Source: Mucilaginibacter hurinus (GTDB lineage Bacteria; Bacteroidota; Bacteroidia; Sphingobacteriales; Sphingobacteriaceae). Taken from it: 64,000 nucleotides of DNA. Of the stretch, positions 18,672 to 27,346 are shown piece by piece (positions within the stretch are counted from its first letter, which is position 1; every line of letters starts with the position of its first letter). The stretch covers positions 372,001 to 436,000 of the forward strand of contig NZ_QGDC01000001.1 of the NCBI RefSeq assembly GCF_003324525.1, given 5' to 3'. The position numbers and the translations under genes are program-made. The notes under the pieces were generated by a model. It ran no database searches. It was not told the DNA's origin and was given only the letters and a program-made list of their open reading frames with translations.

Positions 18672-19598
18672 ATGGTCAGAATGAGCAGGCGCAAAAAATT
18701 ACGAATACTTATAATAGTGGTTTCCATCATATTTATAGGCGCTTATGCACGGCATAGGTACCTGGATGATAAATATACTGTATCAGGCCGTATCCAGAGT
18801 AAAGCTGCCAGCGAGATTTCAGGCATAGCCGGCTCGCTTAGTAATGAGGGAGTTTACTATGTGCATAACGACAGCGGTGATACCAGCCGCTTTTTTGCTG
18901 TAAAAAGTAACGGACACGTACTTTCAACCATATATTATAACTGGAGCATGATTAAGGCAATATCTGCACATGATTGCGAAGATATTGCTACCGGTCCCGG
19001 CCCGGTTAAAGGCAAAAATTATATTTACATTGCAGATATTGGGGACAATAATTCAAGTAAAAACTTCGTAAGCATTTACCGGGTAGCAGATGGCACTCAA
19101 CTTATCAAAAAAAAAACCACGCATACAACCGCGGTAGCACTTAACTTAAAATACCCTGACGGGCCTAAGGATGCCGAAACCCTGATGATAGATCCCGTTG
19201 ACAGACTATTTTATATTGTAACCAAGCGCAGGGACAGCGTAACCGTATATACTGCCCCTCTTGCATATAAAGCCGACGATACAGTAACCCTCACAAAGCG
19301 ATGCAAACTATTTATCCCCGGAATAAAGCCGTTTAAATGGGTTACCGCCGGAGATATATCAAAAGATGGGCAACAAGTATTGCTGAAAAATTATGAGCGG
19401 GTGTATTACTGGCTACGAAAAAATAACGAACCGATATGGCAAACGATGCAAACGAAGCCCCGGAAATTATCATACCTGCAAGAAAAACTAGGTGAAGCAA
19501 TAGGTTTTACTAATGACGGATCCGGTTATTATACAACCAGCGAAGGCGTTTTTTCATACCTTTACTATTACCATTCGCCAAGCCAGTTTGGCTTTTAA
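18672..19598 (+). CDS. Exported or membrane-anchored beta-propeller-like protein
   Basis: About 308 residues. A single N-terminal hydrophobic helix (ILIIVVSIIFIGAYA) after a basic start (SRRKKLR) anchors or exports it. The mature part has repeated beta-strand blocks such as EISGIAGSLSNEGVYYVHND, HDCEDIATGPGP, YIYIADIGDN, DGPKDAETLMIDP and FYIVTKRRD, like six-bladed propeller proteins related to the SdiA-regulated or phytase-like groups. Function unknown. The frame begins at a TTG at 18654, but ATG 18672 or 18681 is more likely. Confidence 0.8.
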   Translation: MVRMSRRKKLRILIIVVSIIFIGAYARHRYLDDKYTVSGRIQSKAASEISGIAGSLSNEGVYYVHNDSGDTSRFFAVKSNGHVLSTIYYNWSMIKAISAHDCEDIATGPGPVKGKNYIYIADIGDNNSSKNFVSIYRVADGTQLIKKKTTHTTAVALNLKYPDGPKDAETLMIDPVDRLFYIVTKRRDSVTVYTAPLAYKADDTVTLTKRCKLFIPGIKPFKWVTAGDISKDGQQVLLKNYERVYYWLRKNNEPIWQTMQTKPRKLSYLQEKLGEAIGFTNDGSGYYTTSEGVFSYLYYYHSPSQFGF

Positions 19599-19655
19599 CC
19601 TTGTTCGCAAATTGCTTTATGGCTACATTATTATTGAAACACAATTTATTAATTA

Positions 19656-20462
19656 TCAGTCCTTTTTACCGTTTTCAACGCTTTTTATCTCGTCTTTGCG
19701 ATCTTCATTAAAATCAAATTCTTTAAATTCAGGAGTTTGTTGAAGGTCCATGCTGTAACTGGTTAGTTCGTCAATTTCAACCGTTACATCCGTTGCTGTC
19801 AAATCAATAATGTGACCTCCACCGGCTTTATTGTCCTGCAAAAAATGAAAGTGATAGCCCGCAATAAAAGGTCCTTGAGCAAACTCACCTAGTTTAAACC
19901 CTACCAGGTCACCTTTTACATCTTTAAACTCAAAAAAACGCTGATTGGCTAATAAAGCTGCCAGCGGCTTGTACGGCTTTTCAACGGCTGGGAATGCACG
20001 AGTTTTAACATAGCTGAAACTGCCCGATACATGTATGGCATACATACCGTTTTGATTAGTGGTTACGCTATCTAAAAATTTGAAAAAGTCCGCTTTATTA
20101 AGCGTTCGGCCGGGCCTTATTACTTTATCAGCCTTGAAGAAACACGATATGGCATATGGCGCTGTACCTTTTGTATCTATAACTGTTGTTTTTCCTGTAT
20201 AACGTGTTTGGTAAGGAATGCCTTTAAATATCAGCAACTCGCCGTCAAGTTGTTCGGGCGCACCCAATCCAAAATCGCCATGGGCTAAAATTTGCTTGTA
20301 AGGGAAATGTACATCATACAATCCGCCTATAAAAGCGCTGGCGTAACCTGCACTGTAAAGGTTGTCATATTTCCCCTGCGATGGCTTCTGGGCAACAGCT
20401 ACGCCATAAAAGCACAATAAAAAAAATAAAGCGATAAAATATCCTGGAATACTTGTTTTCAT
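19656..20462 (-). CDS. budA: Exported alpha-acetolactate decarboxylase
   Basis: Decarboxylates 2-acetolactate to acetoin. About 268 residues with a signal peptide (MKTSIPGYFIALFFLL onward, cleaved near GVAVAQ). The family signatures are intact: LAHGDFGLG, LDGELLIFKG (conserved Glu), KTRAFPAVEKPYKPL (conserved Arg) and the zinc site GYHFHF with a third His 11 residues on in GGGHIIDL. The C-terminal 20-30 residues are charged and probably extra. ATG 20462 was chosen over an upstream TTG because it starts the signal peptide. No acetolactate synthase is nearby. Confidence 0.9.
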   Translation of the reverse strand: MKTSIPGYFIALFFLLCFYGVAVAQKPSQGKYDNLYSAGYASAFIGGLYDVHFPYKQILAHGDFGLGAPEQLDGELLIFKGIPYQTRYTGKTTVIDTKGTAPYAISCFFKADKVIRPGRTLNKADFFKFLDSVTTNQNGMYAIHVSGSFSYVKTRAFPAVEKPYKPLAALLANQRFFEFKDVKGDLVGFKLGEFAQGPFIAGYHFHFLQDNKAGGGHIIDLTATDVTVEIDELTSYSMDLQQTPEFKEFDFNEDRKDEIKSVENGKKD

Positions 20463-20598
20463 AAAGCGGGTTTGACGATACAATAATAACAAAAAGAAAA
20501 CATTACTTTGATAAGCGAACCGATACAGTTGCGTTACAGCACCTTCGAAAAAACCTGAATAATTTGGTTACCTTAGCCCATCTAAATTTTATCTGTGC

Positions 20599-21108
20599 AT
20601 GAAGATATTTTACGTGATTATCACCGCCTTATTTTTTGCTGCCGCCATTGTTAGCAACACTGGCTGTAAACGGGGCACCATAATAGAAATTGATACCATA
20701 ACCAATACAAAACCAACGGGCGGAAACAGTGAAATTTCCTGGAAAAAGAATGGAGTATCTGAAAAAGCGGCATTAGTAACTACTGTGTATGATACCAATA
20801 GTAATGTTATCCAAATAGCAGGTATTTTTGGTGAGCCGGCTGATGGTGCTGTAAGCATCACGTTAAACGCTCCGCAGGTTGCAGATTTCAATATTGAGCC
20901 GGGCGTAATTTTCTCCTACAATACCTCAACCACTGATGCAAATCAGCAATACCTTGGGGAGACCGGAACTGTTAAAGTAACCTCACTTACGGCCGATCGC
21001 ATTGAAGGCACATTTGAAGCTCAGTGTAAATCCATTAATGGTACAGGCACAGTAACTATTACTGAAGGAAAATTTTCGTGCAAAATTGTACCGTTAACCG
21101 CACCTTAA
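20599..21108 (+). CDS. Lipoprotein of unknown function
   Basis: 169 residues with a lipoprotein signal: hydrophobic stretch VIITALFFAAAIVSNTGC, with the lipobox-like SNTGC just before KRG. The mature protein is beta-rich (ISWKKNGVSEKAALVTTVYD, GTVKVTSLTADRIEGTFEAQC) and resembles small DUF6252-type lipoproteins of Bacteroidota, but I cannot confirm that. Convergent with the following small gene. Confidence 0.8.
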   Translation: MKIFYVIITALFFAAAIVSNTGCKRGTIIEIDTITNTKPTGGNSEISWKKNGVSEKAALVTTVYDTNSNVIQIAGIFGEPADGAVSITLNAPQVADFNIEPGVIFSYNTSTTDANQQYLGETGTVKVTSLTADRIEGTFEAQCKSINGTGTVTITEGKFSCKIVPLTAP

Positions 21109-21121
21109 AATTTCCCGCTAT

Positions 21122-21385
21122 CTAATCATTAACAGGTGAATCAGGATTGAGCACGTATTCAAACTGTTCGTGCCCGTTATGAAATATAAACTTCAACCGC
21201 TCTTTCGGTATTGTAATATCCAGCGTTAAACCGGCAATTGTATTAGGTATATTATCACGTATTAGCTTAAGGTCGGCGACGTTAGGCATGTCAATAAAAA
21301 TGCCCTCGCTGGTATCCTCAATTTTCCATCCCTGCAAGTTAGCACGTTGCAGTATTTGCAGCCATTTTTGTTTGTAAGCTCCCAT
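21122..21385 (-). CDS. Small protein of unknown function (87 aa)
   Basis: 87 residues with no signal peptide. The sequence alternates helical (KQKWLQILQRANLQGW) and beta elements (EGIFIDMPNVADLKLI, LTLDITIPKERLKFIFH). Balanced composition and good codon use support a real gene. Convergent with the lipoprotein gene at a gap of 13 bases. Family not recognised. Confidence 0.65.
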   Translation of the reverse strand: MGAYKQKWLQILQRANLQGWKIEDTSEGIFIDMPNVADLKLIRDNIPNTIAGLTLDITIPKERLKFIFHNGHEQFEYVLNPDSPVND

Positions 21386-21594
21386 TTGCTTTTGTGTTTT
21401 ACATTATAATAACCATAACCACAGAAAGTTTTTAATTTTTATACATAGGCCGCTTTGTAACAATTTTGATTTAAGAAAAATTCAGCCTGGCTAATCATCC
21501 ATAGCAATGTCAGCTAAATTTAATATTCAATAGGTTCAAACAACTCAAAGCTGATTTTGTAATGTTATGAATATTAAGTATACACTATAAGTAA

Positions 21595-21602
21595 TACCTT
21601 TG
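21595..21602 (+). promoter_or_regulatory. -7 box of the Mla operon
   Basis: TACCTTTG matches TAnnTTTG exactly and ends 8 bases before the ATG at 21611. No clear -33 TTTG is seen at the right spacing. It implies a very short or absent leader. Confidence 0.55.
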
Positions 21603-21610
21603 CCCCATTG

Positions 21611-22420
21611 ATGGATAAAGCAGGTACCACCACTTCGCGAGAAAAAAAACCGGGTTCAAGTTTAAAAAAACGGCTCACCAACGTATTTGTAGATTTATAC
21701 AAAGTGGGCTCGTTTACCGGACGGTTTTTTAAGGAAGCTTTTTTGCCGCCTTTTGAATTAAAAGAGTTTATGCGGCAATGTTATGAAGTAGGTGTGCGCT
21801 CCTTCCCGTTAATTTCGTTAACCGGGTTTATAGTGGGCTTTATTTTCACCAAACAATCCCGGCCGTCGTTAACTGACTTTGGTGCTACATCATGGCTGCC
21901 TTCGCTGGTATCAATAGCCGTTTTAAAAGCATTGGCTCCACTTGTAACCGCCCTGATAGCGGCGGGTAAAGTTGGCTCAAGTATCGGCGCGGAATTGGGT
22001 TCGATGCGCGTTACCGAACAAATAGACGCAATGGAAGTGTCAGGTACCAAACCCTTTAAGTTTTTGGTATGCACGCGCATACTGGCAACAACAATAACAA
22101 TTCCTTTGCTAGCAACTTATTCGGCGCTGATTGCGCTTGTAGGCGGCTTTTTAAACGTTGCGCAAAATGAGGGCACAAGTTACTCGGCATTTATGCAATC
22201 GGCTTTTGAGCCCATTACGTTTACTGATATAACAGCCTCGCTGGTTAAAGCTATTGTTTTTGGCTTTACCATCGGCCTGGTAGGCTGTTACCAGGGTTAT
22301 AACTCTAACAAAGGCACCGAAGGTGTGGGTAAAGCAGCTAATAACGCGGTAGTAATAGCTATGTTCCTGGTATTTATTGAAGAAGTATTAATTGTACAAA
22401 TAGCGGGCTGGTTCAGGTAA
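21611..22420 (+). CDS. mlaE: MlaE-type ABC transporter permease
   Basis: Inner-membrane permease of an Mla/MCE phospholipid transport system, 269 residues. Hydrophobic segments cover most of the protein after a basic N terminus; IAAGKVGSSIGAELGSMRVTEQIDAMEV is the classic MlaE signature. A TTG one codon earlier is possible; ATG 21611 is preferred. It begins a run with mlaF (4-base gap) and the MCE gene. Confidence 0.95.
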   Translation: MDKAGTTTSREKKPGSSLKKRLTNVFVDLYKVGSFTGRFFKEAFLPPFELKEFMRQCYEVGVRSFPLISLTGFIVGFIFTKQSRPSLTDFGATSWLPSLVSIAVLKALAPLVTALIAAGKVGSSIGAELGSMRVTEQIDAMEVSGTKPFKFLVCTRILATTITIPLLATYSALIALVGGFLNVAQNEGTSYSAFMQSAFEPITFTDITASLVKAIVFGFTIGLVGCYQGYNSNKGTEGVGKAANNAVVIAMFLVFIEEVLIVQIAGWFR

Positions 22421-22424
22421 AAAG

Positions 22425-23198
22425 ATGAAACACACAGCGGCAAATATCGACCATAACAACGCGGTAATTAGTATCCGGGGGCTTGAGAAATCCTTTGGGG
22501 ACTATGACGTACTGCGTGGTATTGATCTTGATCTATATCAAGGGGAAAACCTGGTAGTGCTCGGCCGGTCCGGTACGGGAAAATCAGTACTTATCAAACT
22601 GATATCGGGTTTGTTACGACCAGATAAGGGCAGCATTAAAGTTTTAGGTAATGATGTTTTGATGCTCAGCACCAAAGAATTACAGGAGCTTAGGATACGT
22701 ATTGGTTTTTCATTTCAAAACAGCGCCTTGTATGATAGTATGACTGTGCGAAAAAATCTTGAGTTTCCGTTAGTGCGTAATCGTAAGGGCATAACCCGCG
22801 GAGAGATAGATAACGCTGTTGAAACAGTACTCGACGCCGTGGGGTTGTCGCAAACCATTAATCAAATGCCATCTGAACTTTCAGGAGGTCAGCGTAAACG
22901 TATCGGTATAGCACGTACGCTGATACTTAATCCTGAAATAATGTTGTATGATGAACCAACGGCTGGCCTTGACCCTATTACCTGCATTGAGATTAATGAT
23001 CTGATCAATGAAGTTCAGCAAAGATATCATACCTCATCTATCATTATCACACACGACCTTACTTGTGCGAAAAGCACGGGCGACAGGATTGCGATGCTTT
23101 TAGATGGCCAATTTCAGCGCGTGGGAAAATTTGATGAGGTATTTGCAACAGACGACGAACGGGTTAAGCCGTTTTTTGATTATAATTTTATACAATAG
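22425..23198 (+). CDS. mlaF: MlaF-type ABC transporter ATP-binding protein
   Basis: Cytoplasmic ATPase of 257 residues that powers the Mla lipid transporter. Walker A GRSGTGKS, Q-loop FSFQNSALYDSMTV, ABC signature LSGGQRKR, Walker B IMLYDEPTAGLDP and the H-loop IIITHD are all present. The GLDP D-loop is followed by ITCIEI, as in the Mla subfamily. Four bases from mlaE and 20 bases from the MCE gene, so a single operon. Confidence 0.96.
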   Translation: MKHTAANIDHNNAVISIRGLEKSFGDYDVLRGIDLDLYQGENLVVLGRSGTGKSVLIKLISGLLRPDKGSIKVLGNDVLMLSTKELQELRIRIGFSFQNSALYDSMTVRKNLEFPLVRNRKGITRGEIDNAVETVLDAVGLSQTINQMPSELSGGQRKRIGIARTLILNPEIMLYDEPTAGLDPITCIEINDLINEVQQRYHTSSIIITHDLTCAKSTGDRIAMLLDGQFQRVGKFDEVFATDDERVKPFFDYNFIQ

Positions 23199-23218
23199 AT
23201 ATTAAACATACCATCAAC

Positions 23219-24205
23219 ATGGATGCTTCGGAAAGAAAAAAAGCGGTTTTTGTAGGCATATTTATAGCTCTCGGGTTATTAATATTTGTAGTGGGCGTGC
23301 TTACATTAGGTAACTCGCAAAAGGCCTTTGTAAAAAGCATACACATCCGCTCAAGATTTAGCGACGTTAACGGTTTAAAAAAAGGTGGCAACGTATGGTT
23401 TTCAGGAGTGAAGGTGGGCACCATTAAAGAGATAAGCTTTGCCGGCATGTCGCAGGTTGATGTTGTGATGAATATTGACGCAAAGGTGCAGGAGTTTATT
23501 CACCGCAACGCGGGTGTGCGCATAAGTTCAGACGGTTTTATAGGTAATAAAATAATTGTGATTGACGGTGGTACGCCCAACGCACCTGTTGTGCAGGACG
23601 GTGATTTTCTGCAATCAGAAAAATTACTTTCCACCGAAGACATGATGGCTACATTACAGCAAAACAACCAAAACCTGCTGGCCATTACCAAAGACTTTAA
23701 ACAGCTAAGCCATCAAATTTTACAAGGACAAGGCACTGTTGGCGCATTATTGGCCGACAGCACCATGGCTGTGCAGCTGCGTAATGCCATGAGAAACCTG
23801 GAAGCTACTACAAAAAGCGCCTCAAACATGGCCGTCCAGCTTAACCAGTTTAGCCAGAAAATGAACACTAAAGGTGGCTTCGCCGATAACCTGCTAACTG
23901 ATACCGTTACCTTTAACCGTATCCGCGGAGCTGTTACCCAGTTGCAACAAGCGGCCGCCAATGCCAGCACTCTTACCAATAACTTGAATAAAGCGAGCGA
24001 CAAGCTCAACAGAACCGATAATGCCTTGGGCATATTGCTTAATGACGGTAAATCGGCAACAAAGGTGCAAAGTACTATAAATAACCTTGAAGAAAGTTCA
24101 GTTAAGTTGAATGATAACCTTGAAGCGTTGCAGCACAATTTCCTGCTACGCGGTTTTTTTAAAAAACGTGAAAAAGCACGTGCTGACAGTGCGAACAACA
24201 GGTAA
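23219..24205 (+). CDS. MCE-domain protein (MlaD family)
   Basis: 328 residues: an N-terminal membrane helix (VFVGIFIALGLLIFVVGVL, about 11-29), one MCE domain (HIRSRFSDVNGLKKGGNVWFSG onward to about 130), then a long helical region (about 150-310) that could form a coiled-coil tunnel across the periplasm. It binds and passes lipid between the inner-membrane MlaEF complex and the outer membrane. It is longer than E. coli MlaD because of the helical tail, which is usual in Bacteroidota. The next gene starts 5 bases later. Confidence 0.93.
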   Translation: MDASERKKAVFVGIFIALGLLIFVVGVLTLGNSQKAFVKSIHIRSRFSDVNGLKKGGNVWFSGVKVGTIKEISFAGMSQVDVVMNIDAKVQEFIHRNAGVRISSDGFIGNKIIVIDGGTPNAPVVQDGDFLQSEKLLSTEDMMATLQQNNQNLLAITKDFKQLSHQILQGQGTVGALLADSTMAVQLRNAMRNLEATTKSASNMAVQLNQFSQKMNTKGGFADNLLTDTVTFNRIRGAVTQLQQAAANASTLTNNLNKASDKLNRTDNALGILLNDGKSATKVQSTINNLEESSVKLNDNLEALQHNFLLRGFFKKREKARADSANNR

Positions 24206-24210
24206 TAATA

Positions 24211-25083
24211 ATGAATGCACTAAGGGCTATTATTGTAGTTGTTATACTGGCCGCCAACTTATCATCGGCAGCGCAGCAGTTAAGAGTTGCTACCTATAAC
24301 ATTCGCTATAAAAACGCTAATGATTCATTGCAGGGAAACGGCTGGCATCAGCGTTACCCGGTTATAGCTAAGCTTATTCAGTTTCACGATTTTGATATAT
24401 TAGGTACACAGGAAGGCCAGTACGTTCAGCAGGAAGACCTGCTGAAATCGTTGCCCGGGTATACCTATATCGGAGGCGGCCGCGACGATGGCAAACAAGG
24501 TGGCGAATATGCCTCCATCTTTTATAAGATTAACAAATTTAGTTTACTAAAGCAGGGCACTTTTTGGTTTGCACCGGTTACAAGCAAACCTGCTAAAGGT
24601 TGGGACGCCATGTACCCGCGTACGTGCTCATGGGCGCAGTTCAGAGATAAAAAGAGCGGTTTTAAATTTTATTTTTTTAACCTCCACTTAGACCACGTAG
24701 GAGTAAAAGCCCGGCTTGAAAGCGCAAAACTGTTGCTTGTTAAAATTAAGGAAATTGCTGGTAAAACGCCTGTTATAATTACCGGCGATTTTAACGCCGA
24801 CCAGCACAATGAAACTTACTCTTTGCTGAACACATCTGAAGTTGTAAGAGATGTATATGATCTTTCGCCGATAAGATACGCTACAAATGGCACTTTTAAC
24901 CAGTTTGATCCATCCATGCACTCTACCAGGCGTATAGACCACATTTTTGTTACGCCGGGATTTAAAGCACAGCGTTTTGCCATTTTAGGCGATACCTATT
25001 TTGGACCTTCCACCGCGGGCGCTACGCCGCAACTGCGATTACCGTCTGATCATTTCCCGGCAATGGTGGTGCTTCATTATTAA
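24211..25083 (+). CDS. Exported endonuclease/exonuclease/phosphatase-fold hydrolase
   Basis: 290 residues with a signal peptide (ALRAIIVVVILAANLSSAAQ). The EEP fold is shown by RVATYNIRY (Asn), ILGTQEGQ (metal Glu), FFNLHLDH, IITGDFNAD (Asp and Asn), RRIDHIF and SDHFPAMV (Asp-His). The active site is complete. EEP proteins cut phosphodiester or phosphoester bonds; the exported Bacteroidota forms may act on lipids, sugars or nucleotides. It lies 5 bases after the MCE gene, so it may be cotranscribed with it, but a role in lipid handling is only inferred. Confidence 0.9.
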   Translation: MNALRAIIVVVILAANLSSAAQQLRVATYNIRYKNANDSLQGNGWHQRYPVIAKLIQFHDFDILGTQEGQYVQQEDLLKSLPGYTYIGGGRDDGKQGGEYASIFYKINKFSLLKQGTFWFAPVTSKPAKGWDAMYPRTCSWAQFRDKKSGFKFYFFNLHLDHVGVKARLESAKLLLVKIKEIAGKTPVIITGDFNADQHNETYSLLNTSEVVRDVYDLSPIRYATNGTFNQFDPSMHSTRRIDHIFVTPGFKAQRFAILGDTYFGPSTAGATPQLRLPSDHFPAMVVLHY

Positions 25084-25099
25084 CCGGGTTAATTTGCCG

Positions 25100-25696
25100 T
25101 TATCCTGCTTGCTTGGTTACATAAATTTGCTGCGACGTCTTAATTAAGGCATCCATACGGCTCACAACTTTATCTGCATGATCTAAATTTGTTTCCAGTG
25201 CTGTAATTTCCTTATCAATAGCTTCGCTATTGCCACTAGCGCCTAATGCTTGTAAAACACCGTTTTTGTTTTTTTCAAGAAAACAGATGATATTATTAAA
25301 AAATGATGCTTTCTCTTTCATTAGTTCTTCACAACCATCTATTGTAACTAAATCTCGGCCCGTACTGCCGCTATCGGATACCTTTCTGCTGTTTACCAAA
25401 CTAATTAATTTACTGTAATGCAAACCTAGCTTTGCAAAAATCTCACTCATTTCGTTATCCATTGAGCGGATTGAAAAACATTTTTTGTATCTCTCGTAAT
25501 GACTAAACGCCTGCTTGGCTTTATAAATTGATGTAATGTATTTATTATAAATATGATATGATGCCATAGGGTTGATATTTTCCATTGCCCACATATAGCT
25601 AAATATTTGCCAGTATGGATAAAACCTTTGATATGTGTGCAGATATATCAATTTAACTCCGTTATGTTCTAAAATTAACCAAAAGTTCAATAACAT
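25100..25696 (-). CDS. Unknown AT-rich helical protein
   Basis: 198 residues, ATG-started, rich in Tyr, Lys and Ile. Most of it is predicted helical by eye, with KASFFNNIICFLEKNKNG and a C-terminal ITALETNLDHADKVVSRMD helix that could be coiled. No signal or family motif is recognised. Base and codon use is more AT-rich than in neighbours, and the upstream 165 bases are AT-rich with repeated half-sites, which suggests acquired DNA. The N-terminal 45 residues could be extra, with the ATG at MENINPMASY as an alternative start. Confidence 0.6.
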   Translation of the reverse strand: MLLNFWLILEHNGVKLIYLHTYQRFYPYWQIFSYMWAMENINPMASYHIYNKYITSIYKAKQAFSHYERYKKCFSIRSMDNEMSEIFAKLGLHYSKLISLVNSRKVSDSGSTGRDLVTIDGCEELMKEKASFFNNIICFLEKNKNGVLQALGASGNSEAIDKEITALETNLDHADKVVSRMDALIKTSQQIYVTKQAG

Positions 25697-25709
25697 TTCA
25701 TCATAATTA

Positions 25710-25790
25710 ACAATTGCAAAGCACCATGTAATTGTAGTTTATACACAATTGGCCAATTTGTTCATTATTGTCTACAATTATCCATATTGT
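25710..25790. promoter_or_regulatory. Cluster of ACAAT/ATTGT half-sites between divergent genes
   Basis: ACAAT occurs at 25710, 25745 and 25774, and ATTGT at 25731, 25767 and 25786, with TTTGT at 25757. The 21-base blocks at 25745-25765 and 25774-25794 are direct imperfect repeats (17 of 21 identical). This looks like an operator array for a dimeric regulator shared by the two divergent genes. Confidence 0.45.
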
Positions 25791-25850
25791 TCATGTTTTT
25801 AACTGCAACGAAAGAGCCACATAACTGTAAACACTTTTAACCTCTTTTAA

Positions 25851-25858
25851 TATATTTG
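25851..25858 (+). promoter_or_regulatory. -7 box directly before the DUF6263-like gene
   Basis: TATATTTG matches TAnnTTTG exactly and ends 3 bases before ATG 25862, implying a leaderless mRNA. No clear -33 TTTG is seen. Confidence 0.5.
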
Positions 25859-25861
25859 TTA

Positions 25862-26779
25862 ATGAAATATCTGTGCACCTGTATCCTGTTGTCAATAATT
25901 TCATTGCAGCAATCAATTGCACAAAAAATACCGGTGACACTAACTTTAGCGTTGCAAAAGGTATACAGGTTCAAGGCCTCTTCTAAAACAACTACGGTAC
26001 AATATATTAATGGAAACAAGTTGGAAAATGAACTATCAACAGTTGCTACAATAACGTTTGCAGTGGTAGCCAAACAAGATAGTATGTATACCCTTGCAGC
26101 AAAGTATGATAGTTTATATCTAAAAATAGATTTACCAGTGGGATTCATAGAAGCGAGTTCGACAATAATTGCAAATGACATTTATTCGCGTGCGCTGGCG
26201 AAGCTTAAAGGAAAACAATTTTTAATCAGGTTAAATACCCAAGGGCATATACTTAAGGTGAATGGCTTAAATGATTCGCTTACGAATGCTGTGCTGAATT
26301 TACATGAGATCCCTGCCGATCAACGCGAACAAGCTTCTAAACAACTGCTTCAATCATTTGGCGCCGATTCGTTTAAAAGCATGGTTGAGCCATACACCTA
26401 CATCTTCCCACTGTTGCCGGTGGCTCTTAACAACACCTGGGTTATCAATCAATCTTACGGGGCGCCTGTACCGGTAAATGCACGTAGCCTTTACCGGCTA
26501 AAAGCAATAACACCAAAAGAGTTTGCAATTGAAGGCACATCTTTACTTACCGATAATGATGAAAGCAAATCTGAGCTCAATGACATGCCAATACTATACA
26601 CTCTGGGAGGCGCTATGTCAGTAAATTTAAAAATTGACAGAGCGGGTGGCTGGATAAAACAAGCCAACGTAACCAGTTCAATAAAAGGCAATATGCGAAT
26701 AATTGATAATGCAAACTTGCCCGGCGGAATTTTAATACCTGTTAGCATTACCAGAGACATTTCTGTAAATGCCCAATAA
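25862..26779 (+). CDS. Exported DUF6263-like protein
   Basis: About 305 residues with a signal peptide (MKYLCTCILLSIISL, cleaved near SIAQ). The pattern is that of the Bacteroidota DUF6263 group: an N-terminal beta region, a central IRLNTQGHILKVNGL strand, FPLLPVALNNTWVINQSYG and a late GGWIKQANVTSSIKGNM. Function unknown. The frame opens at TTG 25856, but ATG 25862 begins the signal peptide. It lies upstream of the sigma/anti-sigma genes with its own promoter. Confidence 0.75.
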   Translation: MKYLCTCILLSIISLQQSIAQKIPVTLTLALQKVYRFKASSKTTTVQYINGNKLENELSTVATITFAVVAKQDSMYTLAAKYDSLYLKIDLPVGFIEASSTIIANDIYSRALAKLKGKQFLIRLNTQGHILKVNGLNDSLTNAVLNLHEIPADQREQASKQLLQSFGADSFKSMVEPYTYIFPLLPVALNNTWVINQSYGAPVPVNARSLYRLKAITPKEFAIEGTSLLTDNDESKSELNDMPILYTLGGAMSVNLKIDRAGGWIKQANVTSSIKGNMRIIDNANLPGGILIPVSITRDISVNAQ

Positions 26780-26794
26780 GCCCGGCGTACATTT

Positions 26795-26826
26795 TTGCCT
26801 TATTTAATAAACTATATTTATATTTG
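26795..26826 (+). promoter_or_regulatory. Promoter of the sigma/anti-sigma operon
   Basis: TTG at 26795-26797 and a perfect TATATTTG at 26819-26826 are 21 bases apart. The TTG start codon at 26849 lies 22 bases downstream, which supports that start. Confidence 0.55.
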
Positions 26827-26848
26827 AAGTGCTTTAATTATCAAATAT

Positions 26849-27346
26849 TTGAATACTCGTTTACAACATTTACAAACCCCTGCGCAACTTAAAACCAATG
26901 CTGTGCAAGGCTTATACAATAAATATGCTGGATTGTTGCTTGGGTACATTGATAGTGTTGTGAATGACGGGGAACAGGCTGAGAAATATCTTATTGAAAC
27001 GTTTAATGAAGTTGCGATGCGTTTTGAGGAATTTTCAAAACTGCAAGGTAGCGAGTACTGTAAACTGCAATTGATAGCACGCAAAAAATTATGGACTTTT
27101 TTTAACAGCTTGCAGCAATGCGACGTTGCCGAAACTATCAAAAAAATTGCAGGCTCTGCATTTGATAAACACATTTCGCAAATGAGCGATATGCAACAAA
27201 AAGTTTTTTGCGGCGTGCATTATCACGGAAAAAACACAGCCACGTTAGCCGCCGAACTCAACACAACAGAACCAGAGATAAGGAAAGTACTAAAGCAGGC
27301 CTTCTCGATCATCAGAAATAACAGCGGAGATGCAGGAGTATATTAA
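26849..27346 (+). CDS. Divergent ECF-type RNA polymerase sigma factor (TTG start)
   Basis: 165 residues. A region-2-like segment (GLYNKYAGLLLGYIDSVV, with ETFNEVAMRFEEF) and a region-4-like helix-turn-helix (MSDMQQKVFCGVHYHGKN followed by TEPEIRKVLKQAFSIIRN) give the ECF layout, though both are divergent. An in-frame TGA at 26825-26827 rules out a longer form and no ATG precedes the conserved part, so TTG 26849 is taken as the start; ATT codons further up are the alternative. It overlaps the next gene, a typical anti-sigma factor, by 17 bases, which supports the sigma call. Confidence 0.75.
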   Translation: MNTRLQHLQTPAQLKTNAVQGLYNKYAGLLLGYIDSVVNDGEQAEKYLIETFNEVAMRFEEFSKLQGSEYCKLQLIARKKLWTFFNSLQQCDVAETIKKIAGSAFDKHISQMSDMQQKVFCGVHYHGKNTATLAAELNTTEPEIRKVLKQAFSIIRNNSGDAGVY

